Assembly (NCBI GenBank): GCA_021800795.1
Contig: JAJYYO010000002.1
Location: 62,001 to 126,000, forward strand
Length of the DNA stretch: 64,000 bases
Direction: 5' to 3'
DNA from: Pseudomonadota bacterium
GTDB lineage: Bacteria; Pseudomonadota; Gammaproteobacteria; Burkholderiales; Gallionellaceae
Shown here: piece after piece, positions 15,834-24,918 of the stretch
Layout: each line of letters opens with the position of its first letter
Position numbering within the stretch: position 1 is the first letter of the stretch
Notes under the pieces: model-generated
The model's input: only the letters and a program-made list of their open reading frames with translations
The model's database searches: none
Told to the model about the DNA's origin: nothing
Program-made: the position numbers and the translations under genes

Positions 15834-16591
15834 AGCCATTTCCGACTCAGCAACTGCCAGTAAACCGGGGAGAAAAAGAAGCGTGACAGACTATTCAAAT
15901 GCCAACGAAAATATCTGAAGCTGCGATGACTACTACGATGAGCGAGATGAACCACACGAGCTTTTGGACACAAGACCACCTCGTACCGCAGCAACCGCAG
16001 TCTGGCGCACAAATCGACGTCCTCGTAATAAAGGAAGTATCTCTGATCGAATCCGCCTAACTGTTTGAATATGTCGCGCGGGAACAGCATGAACATACCG
16101 CCCACCCAGTCTGGATAGATATTTTCATCTCTGACCAGATAGTCACCACCCTTGCATCCGCCGAATGCTTTGCACAGCAGTTTTAAAGGCGACGGAAAGT
16201 GGCGAGCGCTGTCTTCGATTTCGCCGGTCTCGCCCAGCACAAGCGGTGCCGTCACTCCGACGACTGGATTCTTCAGGCACTCAAGCAAAGAGGGAAACGG
16301 GTCACTGCTGAAACGAATATCCGGATTCATTACACAAAAATATTCTCCTGTTATCTGTGCAAATGCCTGATTATGATTGGCTGCAAACCCTTGAGGCGCC
16401 GTGTTGCAAATGATCTTCATCGAAAACGAGAAGCTATCAGCAGTAAACGGCAACTGCTCTGGAAGATTGAGTGTAAGAACAACACATAATTTTTCACACG
16501 CGCAAAAACGCTCAATGTCAGCCAATAAATTCGCAACGAGAGAGCCTTGCGAATGGCTAACAATCGAAATAGAGGTTGTCGGCGACCTCAC
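15830..16591 (-). CDS. GT2-family glycosyltransferase
   Basis: The 253-residue GT-A enzyme has the nucleotide-binding opening SISIVSHSQGSLV, a metal-site region VMNPDIRFSSDPF in which NPD stands for the DXD motif, and the YEDVDLCARLRLLRY acceptor-site signature (ED of the family). It resembles rhamnosyltransferase-like GT2 enzymes. Translation starts at a GTG overlapping the previous stop by four bases. It likely adds a sugar in the cytoplasm during repeat or core assembly. Confidence 0.82.
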   Translation of the reverse strand: MRSPTTSISIVSHSQGSLVANLLADIERFCACEKLCVVLTLNLPEQLPFTADSFSFSMKIICNTAPQGFAANHNQAFAQITGEYFCVMNPDIRFSSDPFPSLLECLKNPVVGVTAPLVLGETGEIEDSARHFPSPLKLLCKAFGGCKGGDYLVRDENIYPDWVGGMFMLFPRDIFKQLGGFDQRYFLYYEDVDLCARLRLLRYEVVLCPKARVVHLAHRSSHRSFRYFRWHLNSLSRFFFSPVYWQLLSRKWL

Positions 16592-17586
16592 TGTTCGCTC
16601 ACAAAGCTCGAAGACATGCTCAAGATGACAAGCAGAAACAAAGCGTCAGGCATGACCGAACGCTTGTGAATTTTATATGCTCTGATAACTTGCAGTCTCT
16701 GTAAACGGGACACGTTGGGTAACTTGGCGTAGGCGTCAATAACCTCCAAATTTTTCTTATTCCGCGTTGCAGCGTCTCGAATTCGAAGTCGTTCAATTAA
16801 CATCCTTGCCTGGCGAATACTTGAGAAAACATTCTCAATCTGCTGTCGCCACCTCTCTGGCTTGAGCGAATACGTCACTATCCTGGCCAAGCCTGATTTC
16901 GCCCCCACAACGTTCCCCGCATGTTGCCGATATTGCACCAGGGCCCGGTTCACATAGGCAATTTTTCCGGCTGAAGCGGCCAACAAGGCAAGCCACCAAT
17001 CATGCATCGGCAATCCATGCGGTACGGGCAATGCCAATTTGAGCAAGGCTCGATTGAGCAGACATGCGCAACCTGTCATATCGTTTTGGCATAACAAATG
17101 CCCCAATTTGACGGGTTCAGGGAAAATCTTCGCATAATCCATAAAGGAGTGTGCGATGACGCGCATACTGTCGTCCACCACTTCAAGATCCGAGTGGATG
17201 AGAACGGGGGTGGACGCACTGTCGCCAGACTCTATTTTTTTCATTTCAAGCAACAGACTCTGCAATTTTTCACGATGCCAGATGTCATCTTGATCCGATA
17301 TGGCTACATAGCCAGCATCGCTGTCGAGCGCAATTTGCATCAGCCGTGCAAAATTCTGGACAACTCCCAAATTGCCAAATCCATCCTGCAATAAAGTGAT
17401 CCGGTGATCCTTTGCTGTCAATCGAAGGATTGTTTCTACCGTTCCATCACAAGAGCCATCATCTCGAATAATCAAAGACCAATCCACGACTGTTTGGCCT
17501 TGAATACTCTTAATCTGCTCTTCTATGAATCTGGCTCCATTATATGAGGCCATTACGATGATTAATTTGTGCGAACTTAACTGCAC
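16588..17586 (-). CDS. GT2-family glycosyltransferase
   Basis: The protein has the GT-A core: KLIIVMASYNGARFIEEQIKSI, IIRDDGSCDGT, and AISDQDDIWHREK with the DXD-like SDQDD, and the later MTGCACLLNR/HDWWLALLA acceptor region. This is the pattern of rhamnosyltransferases with SDQDD motifs. I prefer the GTG at 17586, four bases after the upstream stop, giving 332 residues. An upstream ATG at 17643 would add 19 residues and overlap the previous gene by 53 bases. It is coupled to the next GT2 gene. Confidence 0.8.
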   Translation of the reverse strand: MQLSSHKLIIVMASYNGARFIEEQIKSIQGQTVVDWSLIIRDDGSCDGTVETILRLTAKDHRITLLQDGFGNLGVVQNFARLMQIALDSDAGYVAISDQDDIWHREKLQSLLLEMKKIESGDSASTPVLIHSDLEVVDDSMRVIAHSFMDYAKIFPEPVKLGHLLCQNDMTGCACLLNRALLKLALPVPHGLPMHDWWLALLAASAGKIAYVNRALVQYRQHAGNVVGAKSGLARIVTYSLKPERWRQQIENVFSSIRQARMLIERLRIRDAATRNKKNLEVIDAYAKLPNVSRLQRLQVIRAYKIHKRSVMPDALFLLVILSMSSSFVSEQ

Positions 17587-17590
17587 ACTA

Positions 17591-18829
17591 TTAACCAGCG
17601 TCGACGATTTCAAGATGAGGCAACGGGAAAACCAGCTTTGCATGTTTCCACTTGCTCTTGGTCGTGAAGAATCTTTTGAAATGCCAGGGAAGAACGATCA
17701 AATAATCCGGCTCATTCTGGAGAAAGTCATTCTCCGGAATGATTGGTATCCATGTTCCGGGAGTAAAACAACCGAATTTCTCGGGGTTCACCTCTCCGAC
17801 GAAGGGAACCTCTTTCTCGGTTATTCCACAATACTGCAACAACACATTCCCTTTTGTAGAGGCACCCAGGGCCGCTACAACCTTGCCCTCTGCACGGGCT
17901 GACTTGATAAACGCCAACAGCTCTTGCCTCGAATTGGCAACGCGCGTTGCAAACTCATGGTACGGGACAAGCGTGTCAAGCCCGCGAGCACGCTCTTCAT
18001 CGAGGATTTTCTGCACTGCAGGCAGCACCTTCGTGTCTCCTGATGACTTTGCTACTGTTACAGAAAAACTTCCACCATTCACGTCATTGAACTCAACATC
18101 AATAATCTTGAATCCAACATTATCTGTCATCCACTTGATTTGCCGCAGTGCATAAAACTCCAAATGTTCATGGCAAACCGTGTCATACGAGTTTGTATCA
18201 AGCATAGTCGGCATGTAGCTTTGCTCAAACACCCATATGCCATCATCGGTCAACACGTCATATATCTGCCGCATAAATTCCAGCGGATCTTCCAGGTCAT
18301 AGAACATGGAAAAAGAAGTGATCACTTTGGCCTTCTTTCCGGGAAAACGCGCTTCCACCAGCGCTGAAGAAAAGAAATCCGGGATCAATTGAATGTGTGG
18401 GGGGTAATAACTATGGAATTTAATGCCGGTCGGATCGACGCCAACCAATACCGGACCGCTGGACGGATACGCCTGCAACGTAGTGCTATCGTTACTACCA
18501 ATATCTACTACAAGGTCGCCCTTATTCAAGGTAACAAAGCCGAGTATTTTCTTAACTTTTTCACTCAGATGCGCCACCATGCTGGCATTAAGGCCGGAAC
18601 GGTAACCATAGTTTTCACCGTACATTTCCCCCAAGTCGTAGGAATGTTCCAGTTGCAGTAACCCGCATGCATTATCACCGACACACTTCACCAAGCGCAG
18701 CGGACCTGTCGTCACATTCGCATTTTTCTCGCGAGGAAAGACACCTGTCAACATCTGTTCACCCAGGTCAAGTACACATTCCAGGTGTGTATTGCCGCAA
18801 ATTCTGCACTTTTCAGTTTTCTTATACAT
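17591..18829 (-). CDS. Sugar C-methyltransferase-like SAM enzyme
   Basis: From ATG 18829 the protein has 412 residues. The N-terminus carries a zinc-type cysteine cluster (CRICG at 8-12, more cysteines near 50-60), then a SAM-binding fold with DLVVDIGSNDSTTLQAY and an FEQSYMPTML segment with the conserved histidine-rich CHEHLEFYAL, and a C-terminal domain with AALGASTKGNVLLQYCG. This three-domain plan is that of TylC3/NovU-type C-methyltransferases that act on 4-keto-deoxysugars. All parts look complete. An upstream GTG at 18835 is an alternative start. Confidence 0.85.
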   Translation of the reverse strand: MYKKTEKCRICGNTHLECVLDLGEQMLTGVFPREKNANVTTGPLRLVKCVGDNACGLLQLEHSYDLGEMYGENYGYRSGLNASMVAHLSEKVKKILGFVTLNKGDLVVDIGSNDSTTLQAYPSSGPVLVGVDPTGIKFHSYYPPHIQLIPDFFSSALVEARFPGKKAKVITSFSMFYDLEDPLEFMRQIYDVLTDDGIWVFEQSYMPTMLDTNSYDTVCHEHLEFYALRQIKWMTDNVGFKIIDVEFNDVNGGSFSVTVAKSSGDTKVLPAVQKILDEERARGLDTLVPYHEFATRVANSRQELLAFIKSARAEGKVVAALGASTKGNVLLQYCGITEKEVPFVGEVNPEKFGCFTPGTWIPIIPENDFLQNEPDYLIVLPWHFKRFFTTKSKWKHAKLVFPLPHLEIVDAG

Positions 18830-19083
18830 CGTCACCTACCTTATTAGTGATTTAATTTTTCCAGCGCCTGCATATCCGCATTCACCATCATACTTACCCG
18901 TTCGAAAATGTGAAACTCGCGCAGCGATTCGCTCGTCGCCTCCCCCTCCGGGAGAGGGTTCGGGTGAGGGAGAGCGAAGCGAGGGTGCCCGGGCATGGCA
19001 AGTTTCATCATTCGGGGTGGTCGCTTGCCAGTTAAAAGCTCGGCCAGCTATGATCCGCCTGCACTATCACCTCAAGCGCTGCT
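18830..19083. other. Intergenic region carrying a palindromic repeat
   Basis: About 250 bases separate the C-methyltransferase gene from the upstream GT2 gene. The stretch is occupied largely by a copy of the dispersed palindromic element (18915-18970). No gene, clear promoter or terminator with a T-run is seen in the remainder. Confidence 0.6.
18915..18970. repeat. Dispersed palindromic element, copy 1
   Basis: It contains a CGCGCAGCGATTCGCTCGTC box followed by CCCCTCCGGGAGAGGG and GGGTGAGGG. The same two-part unit recurs at 30588-30655, 33288-33354 and 43474-43540, with shorter versions at 31100-31144 and 31497-31535. Confidence 0.8.
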
Positions 19084-20178
19084 TCATATAATACCCACGG
19101 TTCGCGCCGCCCAGCGCGTTATAAAATTTGCACGTCCTCCACTAAGCAGGCTGTTCATAATCATCCTCGCACCGCGCCCTCCTGACACCGCACAGTAAAT
19201 TGAAGCGATAGTACTTACCAGTGTTACCGGGACTGTCGCCACAAATTTAGATGCATAGCGTGTTAATCCGGAAATATTTGTGCGTAAAATATCGTCATAA
19301 GCTTTAATGGTATAGGCTCCAGTCGCGCGATAAAACATCAGCCTCTTAAGAAGAGGCCAGCCGCCACGCGGACATACCAGCGACTTTGCTTGATCGGAAA
19401 AGTCCGCAAATGACCAAACCAACCCAGGCCATTTAATTATCCAAATGTCCAAACCGCGAGGTGTCCACATTGCATTTCCGTATCGGATCGTTATGAGCGG
19501 CTCTGCTATTACCGCAGCCCGCGCAATCGGTAAATGCTGGAAAATGACGCCGACGTGAACAAACAACGAGCCATAGTATGACTTACGATCACGTGCAAGC
19601 CAAACATCACGCCTGATTACGACACATCCAATGAATGACAGCCCCTGTGTTGTTTCCACGAATAAGCTCTCCTCGTCACCGCTTCTGTACTCTCTGTCAA
19701 ATTTAATATTGATTAATTTTTCATCTAGCATCACTGAGAAGTCGGCATTTTTAATCTCTGCATTAACCACGACCAAATCATTGCCACCATCCAGCTTCTC
19801 TAACACACGCCCAACTGCACCGGGGCGCAACAAATCATCATCGGTCATTAGCCAGCAGTATTCGCCCGTTGCATAGCTTACGGCCTTATCATAATCGCCA
19901 TCTACCCCCGAGTTTTCCATTTCGCGGTAATAACGAAGTGCGGGATAACGCGATGCGTACCCCGCCACCACTTCTTGCGTATTGTCTGGCGAAGCGCCAT
20001 CCACGACGACAATCTCAACACCTTCCGCCAACTGGCTGAGAATCGAGTCCAAGGTTTCAGCAATAAATGCGCTCCTGTTATAGGTCGCAATGCATATGGA
20101 AAGCTTTGGTTGCACTGCAAAATTACAAGTTTGCTCAAATTTATTTTCCATTGTATTTTGGAGACAGATTCCCGTCAT
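19084..20178 (-). CDS. GT2-family glycosyltransferase
   Basis: The 364-residue protein has a GT-A domain: KLSICIATYNRSAFIAETLDSI, VVVDGASPDNTQEVV and WLMTDDDLLRPGAV with the DDD metal site. About 120 C-terminal residues include a basic hydrophobic segment (TRYASKFVATVPVTLVSTIASIY) that may contact the membrane. The start at 20178 is supported by a four-base overlap with the upstream gene. Related proteins include abequosyltransferase-like GT2 enzymes of O-antigen clusters, but donor and acceptor are not determinable. Confidence 0.8.
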   Translation of the reverse strand: MTGICLQNTMENKFEQTCNFAVQPKLSICIATYNRSAFIAETLDSILSQLAEGVEIVVVDGASPDNTQEVVAGYASRYPALRYYREMENSGVDGDYDKAVSYATGEYCWLMTDDDLLRPGAVGRVLEKLDGGNDLVVVNAEIKNADFSVMLDEKLINIKFDREYRSGDEESLFVETTQGLSFIGCVVIRRDVWLARDRKSYYGSLFVHVGVIFQHLPIARAAVIAEPLITIRYGNAMWTPRGLDIWIIKWPGLVWSFADFSDQAKSLVCPRGGWPLLKRLMFYRATGAYTIKAYDDILRTNISGLTRYASKFVATVPVTLVSTIASIYCAVSGGRGARMIMNSLLSGGRANFITRWAARTVGII

Positions 20179-21266
20179 TTTGACAAAAAATTTTCATATA
20201 ACGAAAAGTGCTGTTTCGCAATTTTCCTCCACTCATCCACATCAATATCGGCATCATATATTCGTCGCCTTCCTACATAAGTGCTGAGAGCCAATCTCAT
20301 CTCTTGAGTGTTGCCAACTTTTGCGAAGTACACATTGTGTTTATTGTCATATCCGCTTTGGGTTAGTGAAGTTGTTATTACAAACGCCCCATTCAATACC
20401 GCGCCATGAATTGAGGTATTCCATTCGCCACCACCTGTCCGGAAAGGCAGGATCACTGCATCCGCAACCGCCAATAATGCTGCCACATCAGCAACGGGGA
20501 GAAAACCGGTGATGGTTACCTTTCCGAGCCACGGCTCAACCGAAGCGCGCCTCATGATTTCGTGCGAATAATCACCTTTCATGTCAATTTCTCCAGCAAT
20601 CACAATCTGGTCTGAAGCTGGATTGGCAATTTCAAACAGCAATTCAACACCTTTGCTGGGATACACAAAACCAAAAAAAACAATCAACCTTTTCTGATTC
20701 TTTAAATACAGACTTTTTAATGCAATTTTTTTCGGCTCGTCTAAATTAACTCCAGGAATAGTTGATGCATTTGGTATGAAGGCAGACTTTTTTTTCCATA
20801 AAGCCCAAAGCAGCATAGGATGTAAATTTTCCTTATACCGAGGACGCACAAACACCAACTCACTGGGAATAATCGATATTAAAAAAAGCCTTAACACGCT
20901 ACCCAGGCTATAACCTTCATGCCAAGTCTGCACAACTTTTTTTCTCATCAAGAAAGCAATCATCGGCAATACCCACGGCAATAAACCTTTGCCATAACCC
21001 TGAGTTGGGTATTGAATATGCACAATGTCGGGTGACCAGTGCCGGATAATTTTTATGACCTTCAGTGTTTCTGTAAGACTCCACTTTTTAATAACAGGAA
21101 ATATTTCAACATTCCCTGCATTATCCTTACCTCTTCCAAGAATGCTGGTTAGGATGCCAACCTGAACGCGATTGTCAGCTGCGAGTGATTCCGCCAAGTT
21201 TTGGCTATAATCACCAACGCCGCATCTCATTGGTGGAAAGGAGCCTGTGACTAACAACACTCGCAT
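20175..21266 (-). CDS. GT4-family glycosyltransferase
   Basis: I start at ATG 21266 (MRVLLVTGSFPPMRCGVGDY), two bases after the upstream stop; a longer frame from 21323 would overlap that gene by 55 bases and does not look like a GT4 start. The 363-residue GT-B protein has the acceptor loop CGVGDYSQNLAESL and the donor half with VFFGFVYPSKGVELLFEIA and FLPVADVAALLAVADAVILPF. The usual EX7E is not well conserved, as in several group 1 transferases. It is probably a cytoplasmic transferase of the polysaccharide pathway. Confidence 0.78.
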   Translation of the reverse strand: MRVLLVTGSFPPMRCGVGDYSQNLAESLAADNRVQVGILTSILGRGKDNAGNVEIFPVIKKWSLTETLKVIKIIRHWSPDIVHIQYPTQGYGKGLLPWVLPMIAFLMRKKVVQTWHEGYSLGSVLRLFLISIIPSELVFVRPRYKENLHPMLLWALWKKKSAFIPNASTIPGVNLDEPKKIALKSLYLKNQKRLIVFFGFVYPSKGVELLFEIANPASDQIVIAGEIDMKGDYSHEIMRRASVEPWLGKVTITGFLPVADVAALLAVADAVILPFRTGGGEWNTSIHGAVLNGAFVITTSLTQSGYDNKHNVYFAKVGNTQEMRLALSTYVGRRRIYDADIDVDEWRKIAKQHFSLYENFLSK

Positions 21267-21268
21267 GT

Positions 21269-21991
21269 TCAAGCAGACTTTGTAAGCGCAAGCCATCCGA
21301 AGGTGTATTGTTTTCCCGCGCAATCAATCGGCTTATCTTTGCCACCGAATTTCATTTCACCGGCTGGGAACAATCCATATTGTGCAGCTTCCTTAACAAA
21401 CTTAGCCACTTCATCTTTTGAGAAAATCTTCCAATCCATCCCAAAAAACTTAGTGCCCGTCGTATCAATTTTCTCCGGCCAATAATCAAACGACGCGATG
21501 AAGTATCCACCCGGCTTCAAAAGGCGTGACATTTCCTTCAGGAGCGCTTGCGAATTAAAATCGTGTTCAATAACCGAGATTGATGTAATCGCCTGAAATG
21601 AAGCATCCTTAAATTTTGTGTGCATGAAATTAGTTACTTCATAGCGTATTGAATCTTGATAAGGCATTTTGTTCAAATTTGGATTAAGGTCGGCACCTGC
21701 TAAATTTGAATAACCTACCTTATGAAGTGATGCCAGAATTTCTGAACAATAGCAACCGATATCAAGTATCGGTTCGTTTTTCCTAACATGTTTTTCAATA
21801 AAGTTGACTGTGGCGAGCACATCCCAACTTTTTACCATGTCGCCCATAATCACTCCACTCACCAGTCCCAGTTTCCTCATCAGCGCCTTCAAGCGCGAAT
21901 CGGGTGCATCAACGTGGGATGCCCCTTTACTATCCAACTCTTGCCGGGCTTTGTTTATTTGCAATTTATCTTGCAGAACTTCCATACTCAT
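21269..21991 (-). CDS. Class I SAM-dependent methyltransferase
   Basis: The ATG at 21991 has a GGAG six bases upstream; a GTG one codon earlier is too close to it. The 240-residue product has motif I PILDIGCYCSEILASL, a post-I acidic NLAGADLNPNLNKMPY and a SVIEHDFNSQALLKEMSRLLKPGGYF block, all as in Methyltransf_11 proteins. The second glycine of the canonical GCGxG is replaced (GCYCSE). Its target in the polysaccharide is unknown. Confidence 0.78.
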   Translation of the reverse strand: MSMEVLQDKLQINKARQELDSKGASHVDAPDSRLKALMRKLGLVSGVIMGDMVKSWDVLATVNFIEKHVRKNEPILDIGCYCSEILASLHKVGYSNLAGADLNPNLNKMPYQDSIRYEVTNFMHTKFKDASFQAITSISVIEHDFNSQALLKEMSRLLKPGGYFIASFDYWPEKIDTTGTKFFGMDWKIFSKDEVAKFVKEAAQYGLFPAGEMKFGGKDKPIDCAGKQYTFGWLALTKSA

Positions 21992-22036
21992 CACATTCTC
22001 CTTATTGCTTAATTCATTAAAAGTCTCATGCTTAAA

Positions 22037-23536
22037 TCATAAAGCCTTGTATCTGGTTAAAACATTTTGTACGGCAATCCTCAAGTTTGGCGACAACATT
22101 ACAATTATCAGGAAGGTACAGAAGGCCAATCCGCTTCCAATCAACAACTCCACATAAGAAGAAAAACCCAATTCACGAGCTATATGTCCTATACCACCTA
22201 CTATTAACATCGATATACCGAGTGGCATCCCAACATCAAATAATAACCACGTCAAACCGATCCCTTTAAGTAATGATCGGTGCGTAAGCCATGTGCCAAT
22301 TAATAAGTAAATACCATTCAATATCGCCCAGGCCGCAGCACCGCCAACGGCTCCATACTTAAATGCAAGAAGGATTGTCGTCGGTATCATCACGACGACC
22401 AATATCGCATTAATCGTAAGTGGCAAGCGTGTCATTCCATAAGCCAATTGCAACGCATAAGGGAAATGCATAGCGCCATTCAGTGCCGTCCCGATCAAGA
22501 ACAGCGAGACTACTGGTGCTGTACTTGAAGCAAGTGAGGGATTTCCAGTCCATAAGAGAAGTATTTCTTCTGCAAAAACTGCTGCCGCGACGGCTATTGG
22601 AAAAAGTGCCGCCAGAAGCAAGCGGGTTCCTGACCTATACAGGTCAATCAATTTTTCAGTTTCATTAGTGACGATAAGCGCAGACAAGCGTGGATATATC
22701 ACATTAAAAGTTGGCGTTAGTAAAATATACAGACCACTTGCCACCACTCCGGCTAACGCATAGCGGCCAAAATCCTCCAGGCTGAGAATTCTGCTCAGTA
22801 GCACCTTGTCCAGCTGCATCAGGACAATCCCCGATACTGCAACACCACTCATACCCACTGAGAATCGCCATATGGTTTTCAGTTCATTAACTTCAAACCG
22901 GGTTTCCCTTATTCGTCCAATCACTTGCCACGCCGCCAGTCGCATGGTCATTGCATAAACTAGACCTACGCATGCCTGCCAAATGAAGAAGGCCTCAATC
23001 GTCGGTGAGACAAACGCGAGCACTGCCACCGTACCCAGGCTGCCGACCGTCGCCATAACCATATTGATGCCACTCGATACGGTCAAGCGTTGCGCCCCGT
23101 TCAATGCGCCCTGATACAATCCTATCGGCCAGCGGCAGGCTACCACCAAGCCCATCAACATGATGGCATGTGAAATAGTTTGTTGAGAAACATGCTTGGA
23201 TTGCAGCCAATATTCCGCAATCCATGGCGCGAGCAGGATGATCAATAAAGCAATCATTGCCGCCATGCTCCAATAGACAACGGCAAGGGTGTGCAACAGT
23301 TTCCCAGCTTCCTGCAAACTTCCCGATGCCGAACAGCGCGCAACTTCGCGGTTAATCGTTGGCGCCATTCCCATGTCGAGGAGACTCAGCACGGCTTGCG
23401 TTGTCGCAAAGAAACCAATTAATCCATAGGCTTCTATGCCGAGATATTTAAGATAGAACGGAACAACCGCCAAACCGACCAGTGCTGACCAGACAGAATT
23501 TACCAGGCCTGCCAGTAGATTGTGTCCTAGTTTCAC
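22037..23536 (-). CDS. Wzx-type oligosaccharide flippase
   Basis: The 499-residue protein is a 12-14 helix membrane protein of the polysaccharide-synthesis MOP family. It opens LLAGLVNSVWSALVGLAVVPFYLKYLGIEAYGLIGFF, contains DMGMAPTINREVARC, and has repeated helix pairs to the C-terminus. Such flippases move undecaprenyl-pyrophosphate-linked repeats across the inner membrane. Translation starts at a GTG that overlaps the stop of a 19-codon upstream frame, so coupling is likely. Its presence beside an ABC exporter suggests two export routes or an accessory glycan. Confidence 0.85.
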   Translation of the reverse strand: MKLGHNLLAGLVNSVWSALVGLAVVPFYLKYLGIEAYGLIGFFATTQAVLSLLDMGMAPTINREVARCSASGSLQEAGKLLHTLAVVYWSMAAMIALLIILLAPWIAEYWLQSKHVSQQTISHAIMLMGLVVACRWPIGLYQGALNGAQRLTVSSGINMVMATVGSLGTVAVLAFVSPTIEAFFIWQACVGLVYAMTMRLAAWQVIGRIRETRFEVNELKTIWRFSVGMSGVAVSGIVLMQLDKVLLSRILSLEDFGRYALAGVVASGLYILLTPTFNVIYPRLSALIVTNETEKLIDLYRSGTRLLLAALFPIAVAAAVFAEEILLLWTGNPSLASSTAPVVSLFLIGTALNGAMHFPYALQLAYGMTRLPLTINAILVVVMIPTTILLAFKYGAVGGAAAWAILNGIYLLIGTWLTHRSLLKGIGLTWLLFDVGMPLGISMLIVGGIGHIARELGFSSYVELLIGSGLAFCTFLIIVMLSPNLRIAVQNVLTRYKAL

Positions 23537-23592
23537 TCGATATCACCGATGGCAGACGTTCCCAAGCCGCCCGCAAAAATAACGGCTTTCAT
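23533..23592 (-). pseudogene. 19-codon remnant of a sugar nucleotidyltransferase N-terminus, possible leader peptide
   Basis: A minus-strand ATG at 23592 has a GGGAG five bases upstream and encodes MKAVIFAGGLGTSAIGDIE, then TGA. MKAVI(L/F)AGGLGT is the nucleotide-binding start of glucose-1-phosphate cytidylyl- or thymidylyl-transferases (RfbF/RfbA). Only that loop remains; the rest of the gene is gone. The stop overlaps the GTG of the flippase gene, so the surviving ribosome site and short frame may now serve as a coupled leader for wzx. Confidence 0.65.
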
Positions 23593-23622
23593 TTACGCTC
23601 CCAGAGTGACCATGCAGTCAAT

Positions 23623-24000
23623 TTATTCATGTGGATTCTCTAACAACCCATTTTGTTCAGCTTCGCGCGTAAGCTCCTCTATCTCTATGCGCAGACACTC
23701 GTATTCTCGTGTTTTAATTTTAAGAAATTCCACGGTCATCAATGCCTTGTGTTCGACCCCGTGCGGAGTAAGCAGATAGACATAAGCAAGCTTATTGTCG
23801 TTTTTACGAAAATTGTCGACTTTCAGGCAGCCTTTTTCGATCAGTGCCTTCAGGCAGAAATTGATCTTGCCCAGACTGACGCCCAGATGTTTCGACAAAT
23901 CTCTTTGCGAAAGGCCGGGATTATCTTCGAGGGTTTTAAGCAAACTGTAGCTGGTGATATCGTCGAACATGGGTGCGTTCAGTCTGTGAACGGCGCGCAT
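23623..24000 (-). CDS. MarR-like EPS-associated transcriptional regulator
   Basis: The 125-residue protein has a winged helix: SLLKTLEDNPGLSQRDLSKHLGVSLGKINFCLKALIEKGCLKV, then a wing, YLLTPHGVEHKALMT and a C-terminal helix rich in E and R (LRIEIEELTREAEQ). This is the pattern of the MarR-type regulators that accompany exopolysaccharide clusters (I recall the name EPS-associated MarR family). It is the first gene of the island on this strand and probably controls it. A start at codon 11 (MFDDITSY) is also possible. Confidence 0.8.
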   Translation of the reverse strand: MRAVHRLNAPMFDDITSYSLLKTLEDNPGLSQRDLSKHLGVSLGKINFCLKALIEKGCLKVDNFRKNDNKLAYVYLLTPHGVEHKALMTVEFLKIKTREYECLRIEIEELTREAEQNGLLENPHE

Positions 24001-24052
24001 TAGAACAGCGCCTGCGCAAGCTTGTCAAGCTGGAGGCAATCCGACACACGCG

Positions 24053-24832
24053 CTATGCCTTTGCGTCCAGATGTGAAGCTATCCTGGCAAACTCCGTCAC
24101 GGACAGATTTTCTGCGCGCAACTGGGGATTGATGCCCAGCTGCGCTAACTCGCCTTCATCAAGATAACTGCGCAGGGTATTGCGCAGCGTCTTGCGGCGC
24201 TGACCGAAGGCAGCGCTGACGATTTCGGCGAACAGCTTTTCGTTGTGAACGATGATTTTATCGGCAGGCAGCGGGATCATGCGCACGATGGCGGAGTCAA
24301 CCTTGGGCGCGGGGCGGAACGATTCCGGCGGCACATCGAGCAGTTTTTCCATATAAAAACGGTATTGCAGCATCACCGACAGTCGCCCGTAAGCCGGTGT
24401 AGAATGATCCGCCACCATGCGTTCGACCACCTCGTTTTGCAGCATGAAGTGCATGTCGGTGATGCGATCGGCGTAGGCGGCAAAGTGGAACAGCAGCGGC
24501 GAGGAGATGTTGTAGGGCAGATTGCCGACGATGCGCAGCGGGGCCGCCAGCGTGGCAAGATCAAATTTCAGTGCATCGCCCGCATGAATGGTCAGTCTTG
24601 AGCTCGGCTGAGGGTAGTCGCTCTCAAGGCGCGCGATGATGTCGCGGTCGATTTCCACCACATGCAGATGATTCAGCTTTTTCAGCAACGGACGCGTCAG
24701 CGCGCCCAACCCCGGGCCGATTTCAACCAGGTTGTCATTTTGTTCGGGGCGGATCGCGGCGACAATGTCGGCGATGATGTTCTCGTCTACCAGAAAGTTC
24801 TGGCCAAAACGCTTCTTGGCTTGATGACTCAT
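24053..24832 (-). CDS. ksgA: 16S rRNA dimethyladenosine transferase
   Basis: The 259-residue protein is KsgA/RsmA, which dimethylates two adjacent adenines near the 3' end of 16S rRNA. Diagnostic segments are [14 protein letters not shown] at the start, the SAM site [15 protein letters not shown] and the catalytic [14 protein letters not shown]. Length is normal. Its ATG overlaps by four bases the stop of a 29-codon frame that links it to pdxA, so it is the last gene of the lptD-surA-pdxA-ksgA run. Confidence 0.96.
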   Translation of the reverse strand: MSHQAKKRFGQNFLVDENIIADIVAAIRPEQNDNLVEIGPGLGALTRPLLKKLNHLHVVEIDRDIIARLESDYPQPSSRLTIHAGDALKFDLATLAAPLRIVGNLPYNISSPLLFHFAAYADRITDMHFMLQNEVVERMVADHSTPAYGRLSVMLQYRFYMEKLLDVPPESFRPAPKVDSAIVRMIPLPADKIIVHNEKLFAEIVSAAFGQRRKTLRNTLRSYLDEGELAQLGINPQLRAENLSVTEFARIASHLDAKA

Positions 24833-24918
24833 TTCAGCAACCCCATAAAGCGTTTCAGTGCAGGCTCATACGCTGCGCGTGTGATGCCGGAGCTAAATTT
24901 CTTTTTGGCCTTATGCAT
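24829..24918 (-). CDS. Possible 29-residue basic protein coupled to pdxA and ksgA
   Basis: A minus-strand ATG at 24918 lies four bases after a strong AGGAG and opens a 29-codon frame ([20 protein letters not shown], then LKRFMGLLK). The ATG overlaps the end of pdxA, and the TGA overlaps the ATG of ksgA by four bases. Nine of 29 residues are K or R. I recognise no family. The ribosome site and double overlap argue for translation, either as a small protein or to carry ribosomes on to ksgA. Confidence 0.45.
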   Translation of the reverse strand: MHKAKKKFSSGITRAAYEPALKRFMGLLK

